A stretch of DNA of 59,570 nucleotides from an uncultured Prevotellaceae bacterium (GCA_902800435.1 CADCEQ010000010.1:1-59570), one strand, 5' to 3'; positions 15,547-24,618 are shown, counted from the stretch's first letter. Notes: generated by a model not told the origin, from the sequence alone. Numbers and translations: made by a program.

Positions 15547-17523
15547 TTAAGCATCGATGTTGGCGTAGGTGGCGTTCTTCTCGATGAACTGTCGGCGCGG
15601 CTCGACGTCGTCGCCCATGAGCATCGAGAAAATCTCGTCGGCCTCGGCGGCATTCTCGATGGTCACCTGCTTAAGCAGGCGGTTCTCGGGATTCATTGTG
15701 GTCTCCCAGAGCTGCTCGGGGTTCATCTCGCCCAGACCTTTGTAGCGCTGGGTGTGGAGGGCCTTGTCGTCGCTGTCGCCGGCCACGTACTTATCGATGA
15801 AGGCCTGGCGCTGCTGCTCGGTGTAGCAGTACTCGGAGTTCTTCTTGTACGTACATTTATAAAGAGGTGGCGTGGCGATGTAGAGGTGGCCGCCCTGGAT
15901 GACCTGCGGCATGAAGCGGTAGAAGAGTGTCATGATGAGCGTGTCGATGTGGGAGCCATCGACGTCGGCGTCGGTCATGATGATGATCTTGTCGTAGCGC
16001 AGCTTGTCGACGTTGGCCTCGCGGTCACCCTCGCCGTCGACGCCGAAGCGCACGCCGATCGACTGGATGATGTTCATCACCGACTCGGCCTCGAAGACGC
16101 GGTGCCACTGCACCTTCTCGACATTCAGAATCTTACCGCGCAACGGCAGAATGGCCTGGAAGTGGCGGTCGCGGCCCTGCTTGGCCGAGCCGCCTGCGGA
16201 GTCACCCTCGACGAGGAAGATCTCGCAGTCCTTCGGGTCCTTGTTCGAGCAGTCGGCTAGCTTGCCGGGCAGTCCGCCGCCGGTCATGGGGTTCTTGCGC
16301 TGCACGCTCTCGCGGGCCTTGCGGGCGGCGATACGAGCGGTAGCGGCCAGAACAACCTTGTCGCAAATCATCTTGGCCTCCTTGGGATGCTCCTCCAGAT
16401 AGTTGGCCAGGGCCTCGCCGACAGCCTGCTGGACGGCTCCGGCAACCTCCGAGTTACCGAGCTTGGTCTTGGTCTGACCCTCGAACTGCGGCTCAGCCAC
16501 CTTGATCGAGATGACGGCAGTCAGTCCCTCGCGGAAGTCCTCGGGGGCTATCTCGATCTTGGCCTTCTCAATCTGCTTGGAGATTTGCGGGTCGTTGTCG
16601 GCGTACTTCTTCAGGGTACGGGTGAGGGCGGCACGGAAACCGGCGAGGTGCGTACCTCCCTCTATCGTATTGATGTTGTTGACGTAGGAGTGGATATTCT
16701 CCGAATAGTCGGTGTTGTACATCACGGCCACCTCGATGGGTATGCCCTGCTTCTCGGTCTTCAGGTAGATGACGTCGTCGACAAGGTGCGTGCGGTGACG
16801 GTCGACGTAGCGCACGAACTCCTTCAGTCCGTCCTTGGCGTGGAACACTTCGGGCTCACGCAACTTGCCTTCCTCGTCGGGGCGCAGGTCGCTGAGCGTA
16901 ATGGTGATGCCGGCATTCAGATAGGCCAGCTCGCGCATACGGCGGGCGATGATGTCGTACTTGTATTCGGTGGTGGTGAAGATGGTGGGGTCGGGCCAGA
17001 ACTGCTGGCGCGTACCCGTCAGCTCGGTGTCGCCAACAATCTTCACGTCGTAAAGGGGCTTGCCCTTCTCATATTCCTGCTGGTAGATGTGTCCGTTGCG
17101 GAACACCTGCGACATCATGTGGGTCGACAGGGCGTTGACGCACGACACACCGACACCGTGGAGTCCGCCGGAGACCTTGTAAGAGCCCTTATCGAACTTA
17201 CCGCCTGCATGGAGCACGGTCATGACGACCTCAAGGGCCGACTTGTGCATCTTCTCGTGCTCGTCGACGGGAATGCCTCGGCCGTTGTCCATGACGGTAA
17301 TAGAATTGTCTTCATTGATAGTCACTTCGATATGCGTACAGTAGCCAGCCATCGCCTCGTCGATGGAGTTGTCAACGGTCTCGTTCACCAGATGGTGCAG
17401 ACCCTTCTCGCTGATGTCGCCAATGTACATGGCCGGACGCTTGCGCACGGCCTCCAAACCCTCGAGCACCTGAATATTACTCGCGGAATAATTCTCTTGT
17501 TCTTGCTGTAATTCGTCAGTCAT
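15547..17523 (-). CDS. gyrB: DNA gyrase subunit B
   Basis: ATPase subunit of DNA gyrase; pairs with GyrA (not in the window) to introduce negative supercoils. It is 658 residues from the ATG at 17523; the nine codons before it in frame overlap leader DNA. The GHKL ATPase begins with EGLEAVRKRPAMYIGD and contains DNGRGIPVD and GLHGVGVSCVNALS. The Toprim part shows EGDSAGGSAKQGRDR and DADVDGSHI, and the protein ends with the short C-terminal domain (RYKGLGEMN). The lead sequence and length fit GyrB better than ParE. A TACCTTTG box at 17548-17555 lies 24 bases before the start. Confidence 0.95.
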   Translation of the reverse strand: MTDELQQEQENYSASNIQVLEGLEAVRKRPAMYIGDISEKGLHHLVNETVDNSIDEAMAGYCTHIEVTINEDNSITVMDNGRGIPVDEHEKMHKSALEVVMTVLHAGGKFDKGSYKVSGGLHGVGVSCVNALSTHMMSQVFRNGHIYQQEYEKGKPLYDVKIVGDTELTGTRQQFWPDPTIFTTTEYKYDIIARRMRELAYLNAGITITLSDLRPDEEGKLREPEVFHAKDGLKEFVRYVDRHRTHLVDDVIYLKTEKQGIPIEVAVMYNTDYSENIHSYVNNINTIEGGTHLAGFRAALTRTLKKYADNDPQISKQIEKAKIEIAPEDFREGLTAVISIKVAEPQFEGQTKTKLGNSEVAGAVQQAVGEALANYLEEHPKEAKMICDKVVLAATARIAARKARESVQRKNPMTGGGLPGKLADCSNKDPKDCEIFLVEGDSAGGSAKQGRDRHFQAILPLRGKILNVEKVQWHRVFEAESVMNIIQSIGVRFGVDGEGDREANVDKLRYDKIIIMTDADVDGSHIDTLIMTLFYRFMPQVIQGGHLYIATPPLYKCTYKKNSEYCYTEQQRQAFIDKYVAGDSDDKALHTQRYKGLGEMNPEQLWETTMNPENRLLKQVTIENAAEADEIFSMLMGDDVEPRRQFIEKNATYANIDA

Positions 17524-17547
17524 TTCTCTTGTTTTGCAATTTGGATG

Positions 17548-17555
17548 CAAAGGTA
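17548..17555 (-). promoter_or_regulatory. -7 box of gyrB
   Basis: The minus strand reads TACCTTTG, followed by a 24-base leader. Confidence 0.65.
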
Positions 17556-17601
17556 CAAAAAAAAAGCGACTTCTCAGTGCTTTCAGATGCTAAAAATGCT
17601 C

Positions 17602-17620
17602 AAAAAAGGCTTTTTTAGCC
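17602..17620 (-). terminator. Terminator overlapping the dacA stop
   Basis: On the minus strand GGCT-AAAAA-AGCC is followed by TTTTTT. The dacA TAA lies inside the stem. It separates the folP-dacA unit from gyrB. Confidence 0.6.
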
Positions 17621-18394
17621 TATCGTCTTTGTCAGAATGCTCTCAAGCTCTTCAGCCGACAGGCGAAGGCGGAACTCGCCGTGAATGGCAACGGAAATAC
17701 CACCCGTTTCCTCGCTGACAACAATGGCCAGCGCATCGCTCTCCTGAGAGACGCCCATGGCCGAACGGTGACGAAGCCCTAACTCCTTGGGAATATGCTG
17801 GTCGTGACTCACAGGCAGGATACAGCCGGCGGCCTTGACGCGGTGCTCGGAGATAATCATGGCTCCGTCGTGGAGCGGCGAGTTCTTGAAGAAAATGTTC
17901 TCGATGAGGCGCTGATTGATGTTGGCATCGATGCGGTCGCCCGTTGAGACAATGTCGTCCAGGGGCATGGTGCGCTCGAAGACGATGAGGGCGCCCACCT
18001 TGGCCCGGCTCATATTCATGCAGGCCATGACCACGGGCATGATGTCCTGCATGACGTTGCCCTTCTTCTTCTCGCGGGTCTTCTTCGAAGTGAAGAACTC
18101 GGCCAGACGGCGCATGCGCTGATGGGCTCCAAGGTTGTAGAGCACCTTGCGGATGTCCTCCTGAAACAGCACGATAAGGGCGATGACACCGACCGAGACC
18201 AACTTGTCGAGAATAGTTCCCAAAAGGCGCATCTCAAGTACCTGCGAGACGAAGACCCATACTACAATAAACACCATAATGCCGATAAACACGTTCAGCG
18301 AACGTGAGTCGCGCATCAGTCGGTAGATGTAGTAGAGCATCAGCGCTACCAACAGGATGTCGATGATATCTTTCAGGCCTATGTCGAAGAGCAT
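17615..18394 (-). CDS. dacA: Diadenylate cyclase, membrane-bound CdaA/DacA type
   Basis: Makes the second messenger c-di-AMP from two ATP. The 259-residue protein has three N-terminal membrane segments at about 8-25, 34-51 and 59-77, then a coiled linker and a DisA_N catalytic domain. The two diagnostic motifs are present: DGA at 176-178 in SPLHDGAMII and RHR at 208-210 in GLRHRSAMG. In Firmicutes c-di-AMP controls potassium and wall homeostasis; in Bacteroidetes the role is less worked out. It lies 10 bases after folP on the same strand and is read from the folP promoter. Confidence 0.94.
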   Translation of the reverse strand: MLFDIGLKDIIDILLVALMLYYIYRLMRDSRSLNVFIGIMVFIVVWVFVSQVLEMRLLGTILDKLVSVGVIALIVLFQEDIRKVLYNLGAHQRMRRLAEFFTSKKTREKKKGNVMQDIMPVVMACMNMSRAKVGALIVFERTMPLDDIVSTGDRIDANINQRLIENIFFKNSPLHDGAMIISEHRVKAAGCILPVSHDQHIPKELGLRHRSAMGVSQESDALAIVVSEETGGISVAIHGEFRLRLSAEELESILTKTIG

Positions 18395-18404
18395 ATTCTG
18401 ACGG

Positions 18405-19193
18405 TTAGACGGTTAAACGATTTGACAACTGGACACACTCAACGGCCTCGCGCACATCGTGGACACGCAGCACGGAAGCACCCTTCGCCAGCGCAACGGT
18501 GTTGAGCACCGTTGTCCCATTGAGCGCCTCGTCAGGGGTTACGTCCAGCGCCTTGTAAATCATGGACTTGCGCGACACGCCCACCAGTACGGGCAGCGCC
18601 ATGACCTGCAGCTGCTCCAGCTGGTTCAGCACCTCGTAATTCTGTTCAACGGTCTTGCCAAAGCCGAAGCCTGGGTCAAGGATGATGTCCTGCTGGCCCA
18701 AGTCGCGCAACTGCTGCACCTTGTCGGCAAAGTCGAGCAGGATGTCGCGCACGGTAGGCTGCTGCGAGGTTAATATATAGGGTACGCGCAGACGGCTGAC
18801 CATACGGTACATGGCCGGTGAACCACCGCTGATGTCGTTGATGATGTCGACACCGAACTCCTCAATGGTCATACCAGCCACCTCAGGGCGGAACGTGTCG
18901 ACCGAAACCACTGCCTCGGGCATCTCCTGCCGCACCAAACGTAAGGCCATACGCAAGCGGGCCGTCTCCTCTTCCTGCGACACGGGTACGCTGCCCGGCC
19001 GTGTAGAGCATGCTCCCACGTCGATGACGGTGCCGCCCTCGGCAACAATCTGGCGTGCCCGCTCGACAACGGCTTGCTTCGTGGCTGCACGGCTGTCGGC
19101 GTAGAACGAGTCGGGCGTCACGTTTAAGATACCCATTACCCGCGGCTCCGAGAAGTCCAACAGCCGACCCTTGACATTGATTGTATAGTCCAT
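18405..19193 (-). CDS. folP: Dihydropteroate synthase
   Basis: Joins p-aminobenzoate to the pterin pyrophosphate in folate synthesis; the target of sulfonamides. It is 262 residues from the ATG at 19193. The signature VMGILNVTPDSFYAD lies near residue 19 and the second motif, GGTVIDVGACSTRPG, near 55. LDPGFGFGKTVEQNYE lies near 172 and the protein closes with the usual RVHDVREA. A TATCTTTG box lies at 19201-19208, only 7 bases before the start, so the mRNA is probably leaderless. The promoter is back to back with that of murF. Confidence 0.95.
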   Translation of the reverse strand: MDYTINVKGRLLDFSEPRVMGILNVTPDSFYADSRAATKQAVVERARQIVAEGGTVIDVGACSTRPGSVPVSQEEETARLRMALRLVRQEMPEAVVSVDTFRPEVAGMTIEEFGVDIINDISGGSPAMYRMVSRLRVPYILTSQQPTVRDILLDFADKVQQLRDLGQQDIILDPGFGFGKTVEQNYEVLNQLEQLQVMALPVLVGVSRKSMIYKALDVTPDEALNGTTVLNTVALAKGASVLRVHDVREAVECVQLSNRLTV

Positions 19194-19200
19194 TGCGGTG

Positions 19201-19208
19201 CAAAGATA
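19201..19208 (-). promoter_or_regulatory. -7 box of folP-dacA
   Basis: The minus strand reads TATCTTTG with a 7-base gap to the folP ATG. It faces away from the murF promoter, 42 bases to the right. Confidence 0.65.
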
Positions 19209-19250
19209 CAAAAAAAACTCTTTTCTCACCGCTCATTTCTCATTTTTTTG

Positions 19251-19258
19251 TAACTTTG
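19251..19258 (+). promoter_or_regulatory. -7 box of murF
   Basis: TAACTTTG lies 20 bases before the murF ATG at 19279. Confidence 0.65.
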
Positions 19259-19278
19259 CAGCAAAATTCATCTCTATT

Positions 19279-20625
19279 ATGACTATCAAGGAACTATACA
19301 AGCTCTATCAGGAGCACCCGTGTATCACTACCGACAGCCGCGACTGCCCCGAGGGCAGTATCTTCCTCGCCTTGAAAGGCGACCGCTTCGACGGCAACCA
19401 GTTCGCCACCAAAGCCCTCGAGCAGGGCTGCGCCTACGCCATCGTAGACGACCCTTCTGTCAGCTGTGCAGTGGCGACGCCGCTGCAGGAGCGCTTTATC
19501 CTCGTCGATGACTGCCTCCAGACCTTCAAGGACCTGGCACGCGAGCACCGCCGCCAGTTCCAGATTCCCGTTATCGGCATCACCGGCACCAACGGCAAGA
19601 CCACCACGAAGGAGCTCGTAGCCACCGTGCTCAGCCAGAAGTATAACGTGCTCTACACCCAGGGCAACTTCAACAACGATGTAGGCGTGCCCAAGACGCT
19701 GCTGCGCCTGACCAACGACCACGACATCGCCGTCATCGAGATGGGGGCCAGCCACCCCGGCGACATCCGCACGCTGGCCGAGACCGCCGAGCCTACCTGC
19801 GGACTGATCACCAACGTGGGCCGTGCCCACCTCGAGGGTTTCGGCTCGTTCCGTAACGTCGTGAAGACCAAGGGCGAGCTCTACGACTTCCTCGGCCGGC
19901 GCGGCGAGAGCCTGGTCTTCATCAATGCCGACAACGAGCGGCTGATGGACATACTGCCCGACACGGTGTGGGTGGCTCCCTACAGCGCCAACCCCGAGAA
20001 CGCCGGCGACTGTACCACGGGCGAGGTAATTGCCTGCGACCCCTTCCTGCGCTTCCGCTGGCGCGAGAGCGACTCAAACCTCGAGGACCGTGGCGAGGAG
20101 CCGCAGTGGTACGAGGTGCAGACGCAGCTCATCGGTGCCTATAACATCGACAACATGCTGGCCGCCATCGCCGTGGGACTGAACTTCGGCGTCGACCCTA
20201 CCGACATCAACAGCGCGCTGGCCGCCTACAAGCCGTCGAACAACCGTTCGCAGCTGACCGTCACCGAGCATAACCGCCTCGTCATAGATGCCTACAACGC
20301 CAACCCCACCAGCATGCGCGCCGCCCTTGAGAACTTCCGGCTGATGGACGGCAGCCCCAAGATGGCCATCCTCGGCATGATGGGCGAACTGGGCAAGTCG
20401 AGCCGCAAAGAGCACCAGAAAATCGTCGATTTCATCGGTGAAATCGGTATCGACGAGGTATGGCTCGTCGGCCCCGAGTTCCAGGCCATCGACTGCCCCT
20501 ACCGCAAGTTCGCCGACGTCGACGAGGTGAAGGCCGCCATCCAGGCTAACCAGCCCCAAGGCTACCACATCCTCATCAAGGGCTCAAACAGCACCCGCCT
20601 CTACCAGCTGCCCGAGCTGCTGTAA
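19279..20625 (+). CDS. murF: UDP-MurNAc-tripeptide:D-Ala-D-Ala ligase
   Basis: Adds D-Ala-D-Ala to the nucleotide-bound peptidoglycan precursor in the cytoplasm. It is 448 residues from the ATG at 19279. The ATP-binding motif is GITGTNGKTTTKE near residue 100, followed by IEMGASHPGDI near 155. The central and C-terminal Mur motifs are present in NIDNMLAAIAVG and DAYNANPTSM. I do not use the longer open frame that begins at 19198, because it runs through the -7 box. Transcription is divergent from folP. A clear terminator follows. Confidence 0.95.
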   Translation: MTIKELYKLYQEHPCITTDSRDCPEGSIFLALKGDRFDGNQFATKALEQGCAYAIVDDPSVSCAVATPLQERFILVDDCLQTFKDLAREHRRQFQIPVIGITGTNGKTTTKELVATVLSQKYNVLYTQGNFNNDVGVPKTLLRLTNDHDIAVIEMGASHPGDIRTLAETAEPTCGLITNVGRAHLEGFGSFRNVVKTKGELYDFLGRRGESLVFINADNERLMDILPDTVWVAPYSANPENAGDCTTGEVIACDPFLRFRWRESDSNLEDRGEEPQWYEVQTQLIGAYNIDNMLAAIAVGLNFGVDPTDINSALAAYKPSNNRSQLTVTEHNRLVIDAYNANPTSMRAALENFRLMDGSPKMAILGMMGELGKSSRKEHQKIVDFIGEIGIDEVWLVGPEFQAIDCPYRKFADVDEVKAAIQANQPQGYHILIKGSNSTRLYQLPELL

Positions 20626-20643
20626 TACAGGTACAAATAAGAA

Positions 20644-20682
20644 GGGGGATGCTCCACGCTGCGGTGCATCCCCCTCTTTCTT
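20644..20682 (+). terminator. Terminator of murF
   Basis: GGGGGATGC (20644-20652) and GCATCCCCC (20666-20674) form a 9-base-pair stem, followed by TCTTTCTTG. It may also serve the leftward small gene that ends at 20701. Confidence 0.75.
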
Positions 20683-20700
20683 GCTATATTCCCGTTGGGA

Positions 20701-20853
20701 TTATTCGTCGATAAGTTCAAACGGCAGGATCTCCCTCGAAAGGGCGCTTTCGTTACCCTGCTCATCTTCAATGGTAAAAGTGGACTCCGTCAGCAGATTC
20801 TGCTCTTCAGTCAAAATGATGACTTCCGTCTCAGGCACAATATACTTTTTCAT
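20701..20853 (-). CDS. Small 50-residue protein of unknown function
   Basis: 50 residues starting MKKYIVPETEVIILTEEQNL, with an acidic tail ending in LPFELIDE. It has no membrane segment, no Sec signal and no Cys. A longer reading from 20889 adds 12 residues that overlap the leader and is less likely. It begins 41 bases after the stop of the large secreted protein and shares its direction, so the two are probably co-transcribed. Short proteins with this kind of MKKY-x-x-P-E start recur beside secreted protein genes in Prevotella, as far as I recall, but I know no function. Confidence 0.55.
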   Translation of the reverse strand: MKKYIVPETEVIILTEEQNLLTESTFTIEDEQGNESALSREILPFELIDE

Positions 20854-20894
20854 AATCTGTTTTCTTTTATTATCGTTTATAACTGTCATTTGGA

Positions 20895-23642
20895 TTACTT
20901 TACAATCAGCTTCTTGCCGTTTTGGATGTAAAGACCCTTCGTGGGTTTGCTGACGCGGGCACCGCTCAAGTTGTAGAGCGCACCTTCCTCAGCTACGGAC
21001 TTCAGTTCGCTGATGCCGGTAGCTTCGCCGCTGAACTTCATCGTCATGGTACGGGCACTTCCACCAGGGATTACCAGATAAGCCTTGCCAGCAGCAAGCA
21101 CACCACCAGTAGACTTGCTGAACTTCGGACCAGCAGCAAGCGTGTAGTACTCAGCCTCACCGGGAGTGCGGTCGGCGATGTTGGCCTTCAGCAGGTTCGT
21201 ACCATCGAGCGTAGCGCCAGTATTGCTGACTGCCATCGTGTAGCTTCCCGGCTCGCACTTCAGCACAACACCTGTACCAGCGGGAATCACGCCATCATCG
21301 ATAGAGGTCATTGTTACCGTAGAGCCGTCGCTGGCGCTGGCGTAGTAAGCCTCCACGCCGTCGGGAATCTCAACCTCGAACAGGCTGCTGAACGTAGCAT
21401 AGCCGGCATCGGTAATCTCTGCGGTAATCATCGGAACGTCGGCGGGAGTGAAGGATATCTTGTAGATGCAGATAGCATCTGTGCTGCTTATTGTAACCTC
21501 TCCAGCAGGAACGAGAATTCCACAATCAGTTTTCTTGTCGCTGGCACTGCCAGTGCGCTGCGTGTAATAAGCGGTTGTCTGGCCATTCACAACCAAATAG
21601 CGCTTAGAAGGTGTTGTACCCTCTTGAATGGTACTACCGGTATCGGAGAAATCAACTTTAATAGTTCCGGGCACGGTAGTCTTGATAATAATCAGACCTT
21701 GACCTTGTGCTTTCTTATTACGTGATGGGTACTGCATACCTTTCATAACAATAGCCATAGGATTGCCGAAACCTTCCACAAAATCAATCTGGTCCTCAAG
21801 TTCAGCCAACACAAATTCGTCATTGGTAGAAGGTATTGTCGACTCTGAAAGCCCAACTGTAGCAGTCAAAGCTTCCCAGTTCCAAGTGGCAGCTTCGCTG
21901 ACGACGGCCTGCTCGTAAGCCTCTGCACGATTCTCGAATACCAGAGAAACCTCGGCTGAAGCATCTGATGTACCAAATGACAGTTTTGCTGTTGTAGTCT
22001 CACCTGTCTCAGGAGCGTATGTCAGGGTGAACTCCTGACTCACAGCTCCGTCAGTAACGGTAAACGATGTCGGTTCAATGCTCAAGCCGCTAATGCTGGG
22101 CAGTTCAATGGCGTAATCACCATCAGTCAAATAAGAACCTGTCAGTTTGACAGTAGCAGTAGAGGTTTTGCTATAGGGAGAGGTCTTGAAAGTCAGCTCC
22201 TCGGCACTAACGTTCAGTACAGGATCTTCTGCCTCAATGACGTCGAGGGCAATGATGAAGCAGAGCTGCTCACCTGCATTAGTAAACGTAAAGCTACTTT
22301 CACCATTCAGCGGGAACACACGTACGTCAGGATTAGTCAGACGGTCGGTAACTGTATTCCAAGCTCCCATAGGAACGTCGCCGTCTATCTCCGTCCCATT
22401 AAACTCCTTCCAATACGAAGAACGTGCCTCAGAACTATTGATAAAGCTATAGAATGTGATACGGGTTGCCCTCATACCATCGGGGAGCGTCATGGTATTC
22501 TGTGCACCATTTGAAAGTTTTATTGAAGTCCGTTCAATATCCCCAATCTTAATCACAGAAGTACCTGACGACCACTTCTTCTCCGTATTACCTGTAATAG
22601 CAAGTACAATGCCCGCTGCATCGTCTCCAGCAGCACCTGTCATAACGTTCTTGTCGTTATCCGTAAATGAGCCTATCCCCATCCAAATAGTCTTGTTGGC
22701 GTCTCCCTTCGAAATCGTTGCCACACTCTCAGTAACAACTTCTGACGTTGTCTCACCGCGCTTTGCACGTGCATAAACAGTGCCATCCTCAGTTAGCGTA
22801 AAGGCACGGGTGTAAGGGCTATAAGTGCTACCGTCTAAGCTGTACTCTATCGTTGTACCTGCCGTCTCACAAGTGATGGCCACTGTTCCATTGAACTGCT
22901 TGATAACGGGAGTAGCAATAGTTACACCCTCAAGGATAGCCAGCTTCGAGGCAACAGTAGAGTTTATGTAGCTCTCATTGTCACCAACGGCAATAGCCTT
23001 CACGGTAACACCATCCTCCACTGTGAAAGCAGCCGTGTACTCGGTGCTTTCCTCCGTTGGATCTGTACCGTCGGTAGTATAAGTTACCTTCGAAGCATTC
23101 TCAACCGAACCGATTGTTACCTCACCATTTGTAGCGTTGATTGTTATTTCGGGGGCAGAAAGTTGGGTCATCGTGGCGCCCGTGTACTCTACAGTAATAG
23201 CAAACACACCACTCTCACCTGAACCTCTTGTCATAGAATGCTCGCCAGCGTTGACACCAGTAATAGTGTAGACTCTGCAATTTGTTCCTGATTCAGCATC
23301 AGCAACAGCAAGTTCTTCGCCATCAAATTTTATTGTATTTGAACTCCACGTTGACTGCACGATAGTAACTGTGGAAGAAGCGGAAGAAGACCAGGAAACA
23401 CTGGTTGCACCTTCCATCTTCAAGCCACTGGTATAGTCCACACCATCATAAGTTGCACCATTAAACTTCGTATTAAAATTGTGCTTAGCAGAGTTGTAAG
23501 AGAAGAATGTCAGCGAACTTGACGTTTCGCCATTCACGATCTCAACATTCTTACCGTTTAACTGTAGCTTGTAAACGTCTCCTGCCCATGCCGTCCCTAT
23601 GGCACAAACCATGAGCATCAATAAAGTAAAGAGTTTTTTCAT
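20895..23642 (-). CDS. Large secreted protein with Chb/Hex-type repeats and a Por-like C-terminal tail
   Basis: 915 residues with a Sec signal peptide (MKKLFTLLMLMVCAIGTAWA). Two chitobiase/hexosaminidase C-terminal type modules lie near residues 160-235 (YTTDGTDPTEESTEY) and 240-310 (IEYSLDGSTYSPYTRAF). A middle region near 470-570 looks like an Ig-type beta domain. Near 750-800 lies a GYATFSSLFEVEIPDGVEAY segment. The last ~30 residues (GALYNLSGARVSKPTKGLYI, then NGKKLIVK) match the style of type IX secretion sorting tails. No catalytic domain is recognisable, so it is probably a surface or adhesin-like protein. It has its own TACCTTTG box at 23697-23704. Confidence 0.75.
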   Translation of the reverse strand: MKKLFTLLMLMVCAIGTAWAGDVYKLQLNGKNVEIVNGETSSSLTFFSYNSAKHNFNTKFNGATYDGVDYTSGLKMEGATSVSWSSSASSTVTIVQSTWSSNTIKFDGEELAVADAESGTNCRVYTITGVNAGEHSMTRGSGESGVFAITVEYTGATMTQLSAPEITINATNGEVTIGSVENASKVTYTTDGTDPTEESTEYTAAFTVEDGVTVKAIAVGDNESYINSTVASKLAILEGVTIATPVIKQFNGTVAITCETAGTTIEYSLDGSTYSPYTRAFTLTEDGTVYARAKRGETTSEVVTESVATISKGDANKTIWMGIGSFTDNDKNVMTGAAGDDAAGIVLAITGNTEKKWSSGTSVIKIGDIERTSIKLSNGAQNTMTLPDGMRATRITFYSFINSSEARSSYWKEFNGTEIDGDVPMGAWNTVTDRLTNPDVRVFPLNGESSFTFTNAGEQLCFIIALDVIEAEDPVLNVSAEELTFKTSPYSKTSTATVKLTGSYLTDGDYAIELPSISGLSIEPTSFTVTDGAVSQEFTLTYAPETGETTTAKLSFGTSDASAEVSLVFENRAEAYEQAVVSEAATWNWEALTATVGLSESTIPSTNDEFVLAELEDQIDFVEGFGNPMAIVMKGMQYPSRNKKAQGQGLIIIKTTVPGTIKVDFSDTGSTIQEGTTPSKRYLVVNGQTTAYYTQRTGSASDKKTDCGILVPAGEVTISSTDAICIYKISFTPADVPMITAEITDAGYATFSSLFEVEIPDGVEAYYASASDGSTVTMTSIDDGVIPAGTGVVLKCEPGSYTMAVSNTGATLDGTNLLKANIADRTPGEAEYYTLAAGPKFSKSTGGVLAAGKAYLVIPGGSARTMTMKFSGEATGISELKSVAEEGALYNLSGARVSKPTKGLYIQNGKKLIVK

Positions 23643-23696
23643 TTGTTTATTAGTTTAAATTAGTAATTATGATGTTTCAGATTCTCTTATTGCGGG

Positions 23697-23704
23697 CAAA
23701 GGTA
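23697..23704 (-). promoter_or_regulatory. -7 box of the large secreted protein gene
   Basis: The minus strand reads TACCTTTG, followed by a leader of 54 bases to the ATG at 23642. Confidence 0.6.
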
Positions 23705-23774
23705 CTAATAATAATTCAACTTAGCAAGCAATTGCGGCTTTTTTTGCTTGAAAACGTTTACGAACTGGGGGGCG

Positions 23775-23872
23775 GTGTCAAAGAATCATACGGAGTTGTG
23801 TCTAATCTTTAGACAAACGGCCTGACGGGGAGCTGAAAAACTTGCGAGCAACGAGAGATGAACGTAACTTTG
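23775..23872 (+). promoter_or_regulatory. Operator-promoter of the DUF3836 gene (copy 1 of a paired architecture)
   Basis: From left to right: GTGTCAAAGAATCATACG (23775-23792); a near-palindrome from 23799 to 23815 with halves TGTCTAAT and TTTAGACA; a GAAAAAC-TTGC region (TTG at 23842-23844); and TAACTTTGCAT with the -7 box at 23865-23872. The same parts occur with the same spacings at 24491-24588. Confidence 0.75.
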
Positions 23873-23920
23873 CATTGTGAAAAATAAAACATGTCAAACA
23901 GCAATTAAAAAGTTACGATT

Positions 23921-24481
23921 ATGAAAAGGTTATTTGTTTGCTCAATGATGTGCCTGATGGCTCTGGCCTCCGAGGCACAAGTTATCACCTCTGCCTCTAT
24001 TAAGAAGGTGTACGAGGAAGTGTCTGCCGATGCCAGCAATGGGTTTGTCTATAACGCAGAATATGACGACAATGGCTGCATCATCGCCCAGAATGTCTAT
24101 AGGAACGTGCCTCGTGGCAAAGGCGACCTGAACCTGATTCCCATCCTGCGCTACCACTATGCTTATCACGCTGACGGAACACTGGCCAGTCGCACCAAGT
24201 TCGAATGGTACAAAGGGGAATGGCGGTGCTGCGGGAAGCTTGACTATACGCTCAACGACGGACGCTACACCGTGGAGTACAGCCGATGGAACAGCAAGAA
24301 ATCGGACTTCGAGCTCCCTCTCAGACAGATGACCTATACGCTGCTGGCCAACGAAGAAGTGGCCGGCGTGGCCTGCTACTATCGGCATGACAAGAACAGC
24401 CCCCTGGAACTGGTTTGGACGATGACCGTGGAGCACCACCCTGCCAACATAGACTATTACCTGTCGCACTTCCTTCGGTAA
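23921..24481 (+). CDS. DUF3836-like exported protein
   Basis: 186 residues with a signal peptide ending EAQ (about residue 20). The body carries repeated aromatic segments such as YNAEYDDNGCII, YAYHADGTLASRTKFEWYKG and LDYTLNDGRYTVEYSRW, which is the style of the Bacteroidetes DUF3836 family. Its function is unknown. It lies just upstream of the ABC exporter and has a promoter of the same special architecture, so both are likely under one regulator. The leader from the -7 box at 23865-23872 to the ATG is 48 bases. The family assignment rests on pattern recognition only. Confidence 0.65.
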   Translation: MKRLFVCSMMCLMALASEAQVITSASIKKVYEEVSADASNGFVYNAEYDDNGCIIAQNVYRNVPRGKGDLNLIPILRYHYAYHADGTLASRTKFEWYKGEWRCCGKLDYTLNDGRYTVEYSRWNSKKSDFELPLRQMTYTLLANEEVAGVACYYRHDKNSPLELVWTMTVEHHPANIDYYLSHFLR

Positions 24482-24490
24482 AGCTACACA

Positions 24491-24588
24491 GTGTCAAAGA
24501 ATCATACGCCGAACTGTCTAATTATTAGACAATCTGCTTCCGCCAGGGTGAAAAACCTTGGCGGATTCGTTTTTATGGGGTAACTTTG
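24491..24588 (+). promoter_or_regulatory. Operator-promoter of the ABC exporter genes (copy 2 of a paired architecture)
   Basis: GTGTCAAAGAATCATACG (24491-24508) is identical to copy 1. The palindrome at 24515-24531 (TGTCTAAT-T-ATTAGACA) is perfect. TTG lies at 24558-24560 and TAACTTTGCAT has its -7 box at 24581-24588. The distances (24 bases from element to palindrome, 66 from palindrome to -7 box) equal those of copy 1. Confidence 0.75.
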
Positions 24589-24618
24589 CATCAAGAAATA
24601 GAAAAACAGAATAAGTAT

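Noticed and set aside
23775..23872. Sigma-54 type -24/-12 promoter considered for the paired regulatory element
   Set aside because: The GG and GC pairs do not fall at the right spacing in either copy, while TAACTTTGCAT fits the main sigma factor.
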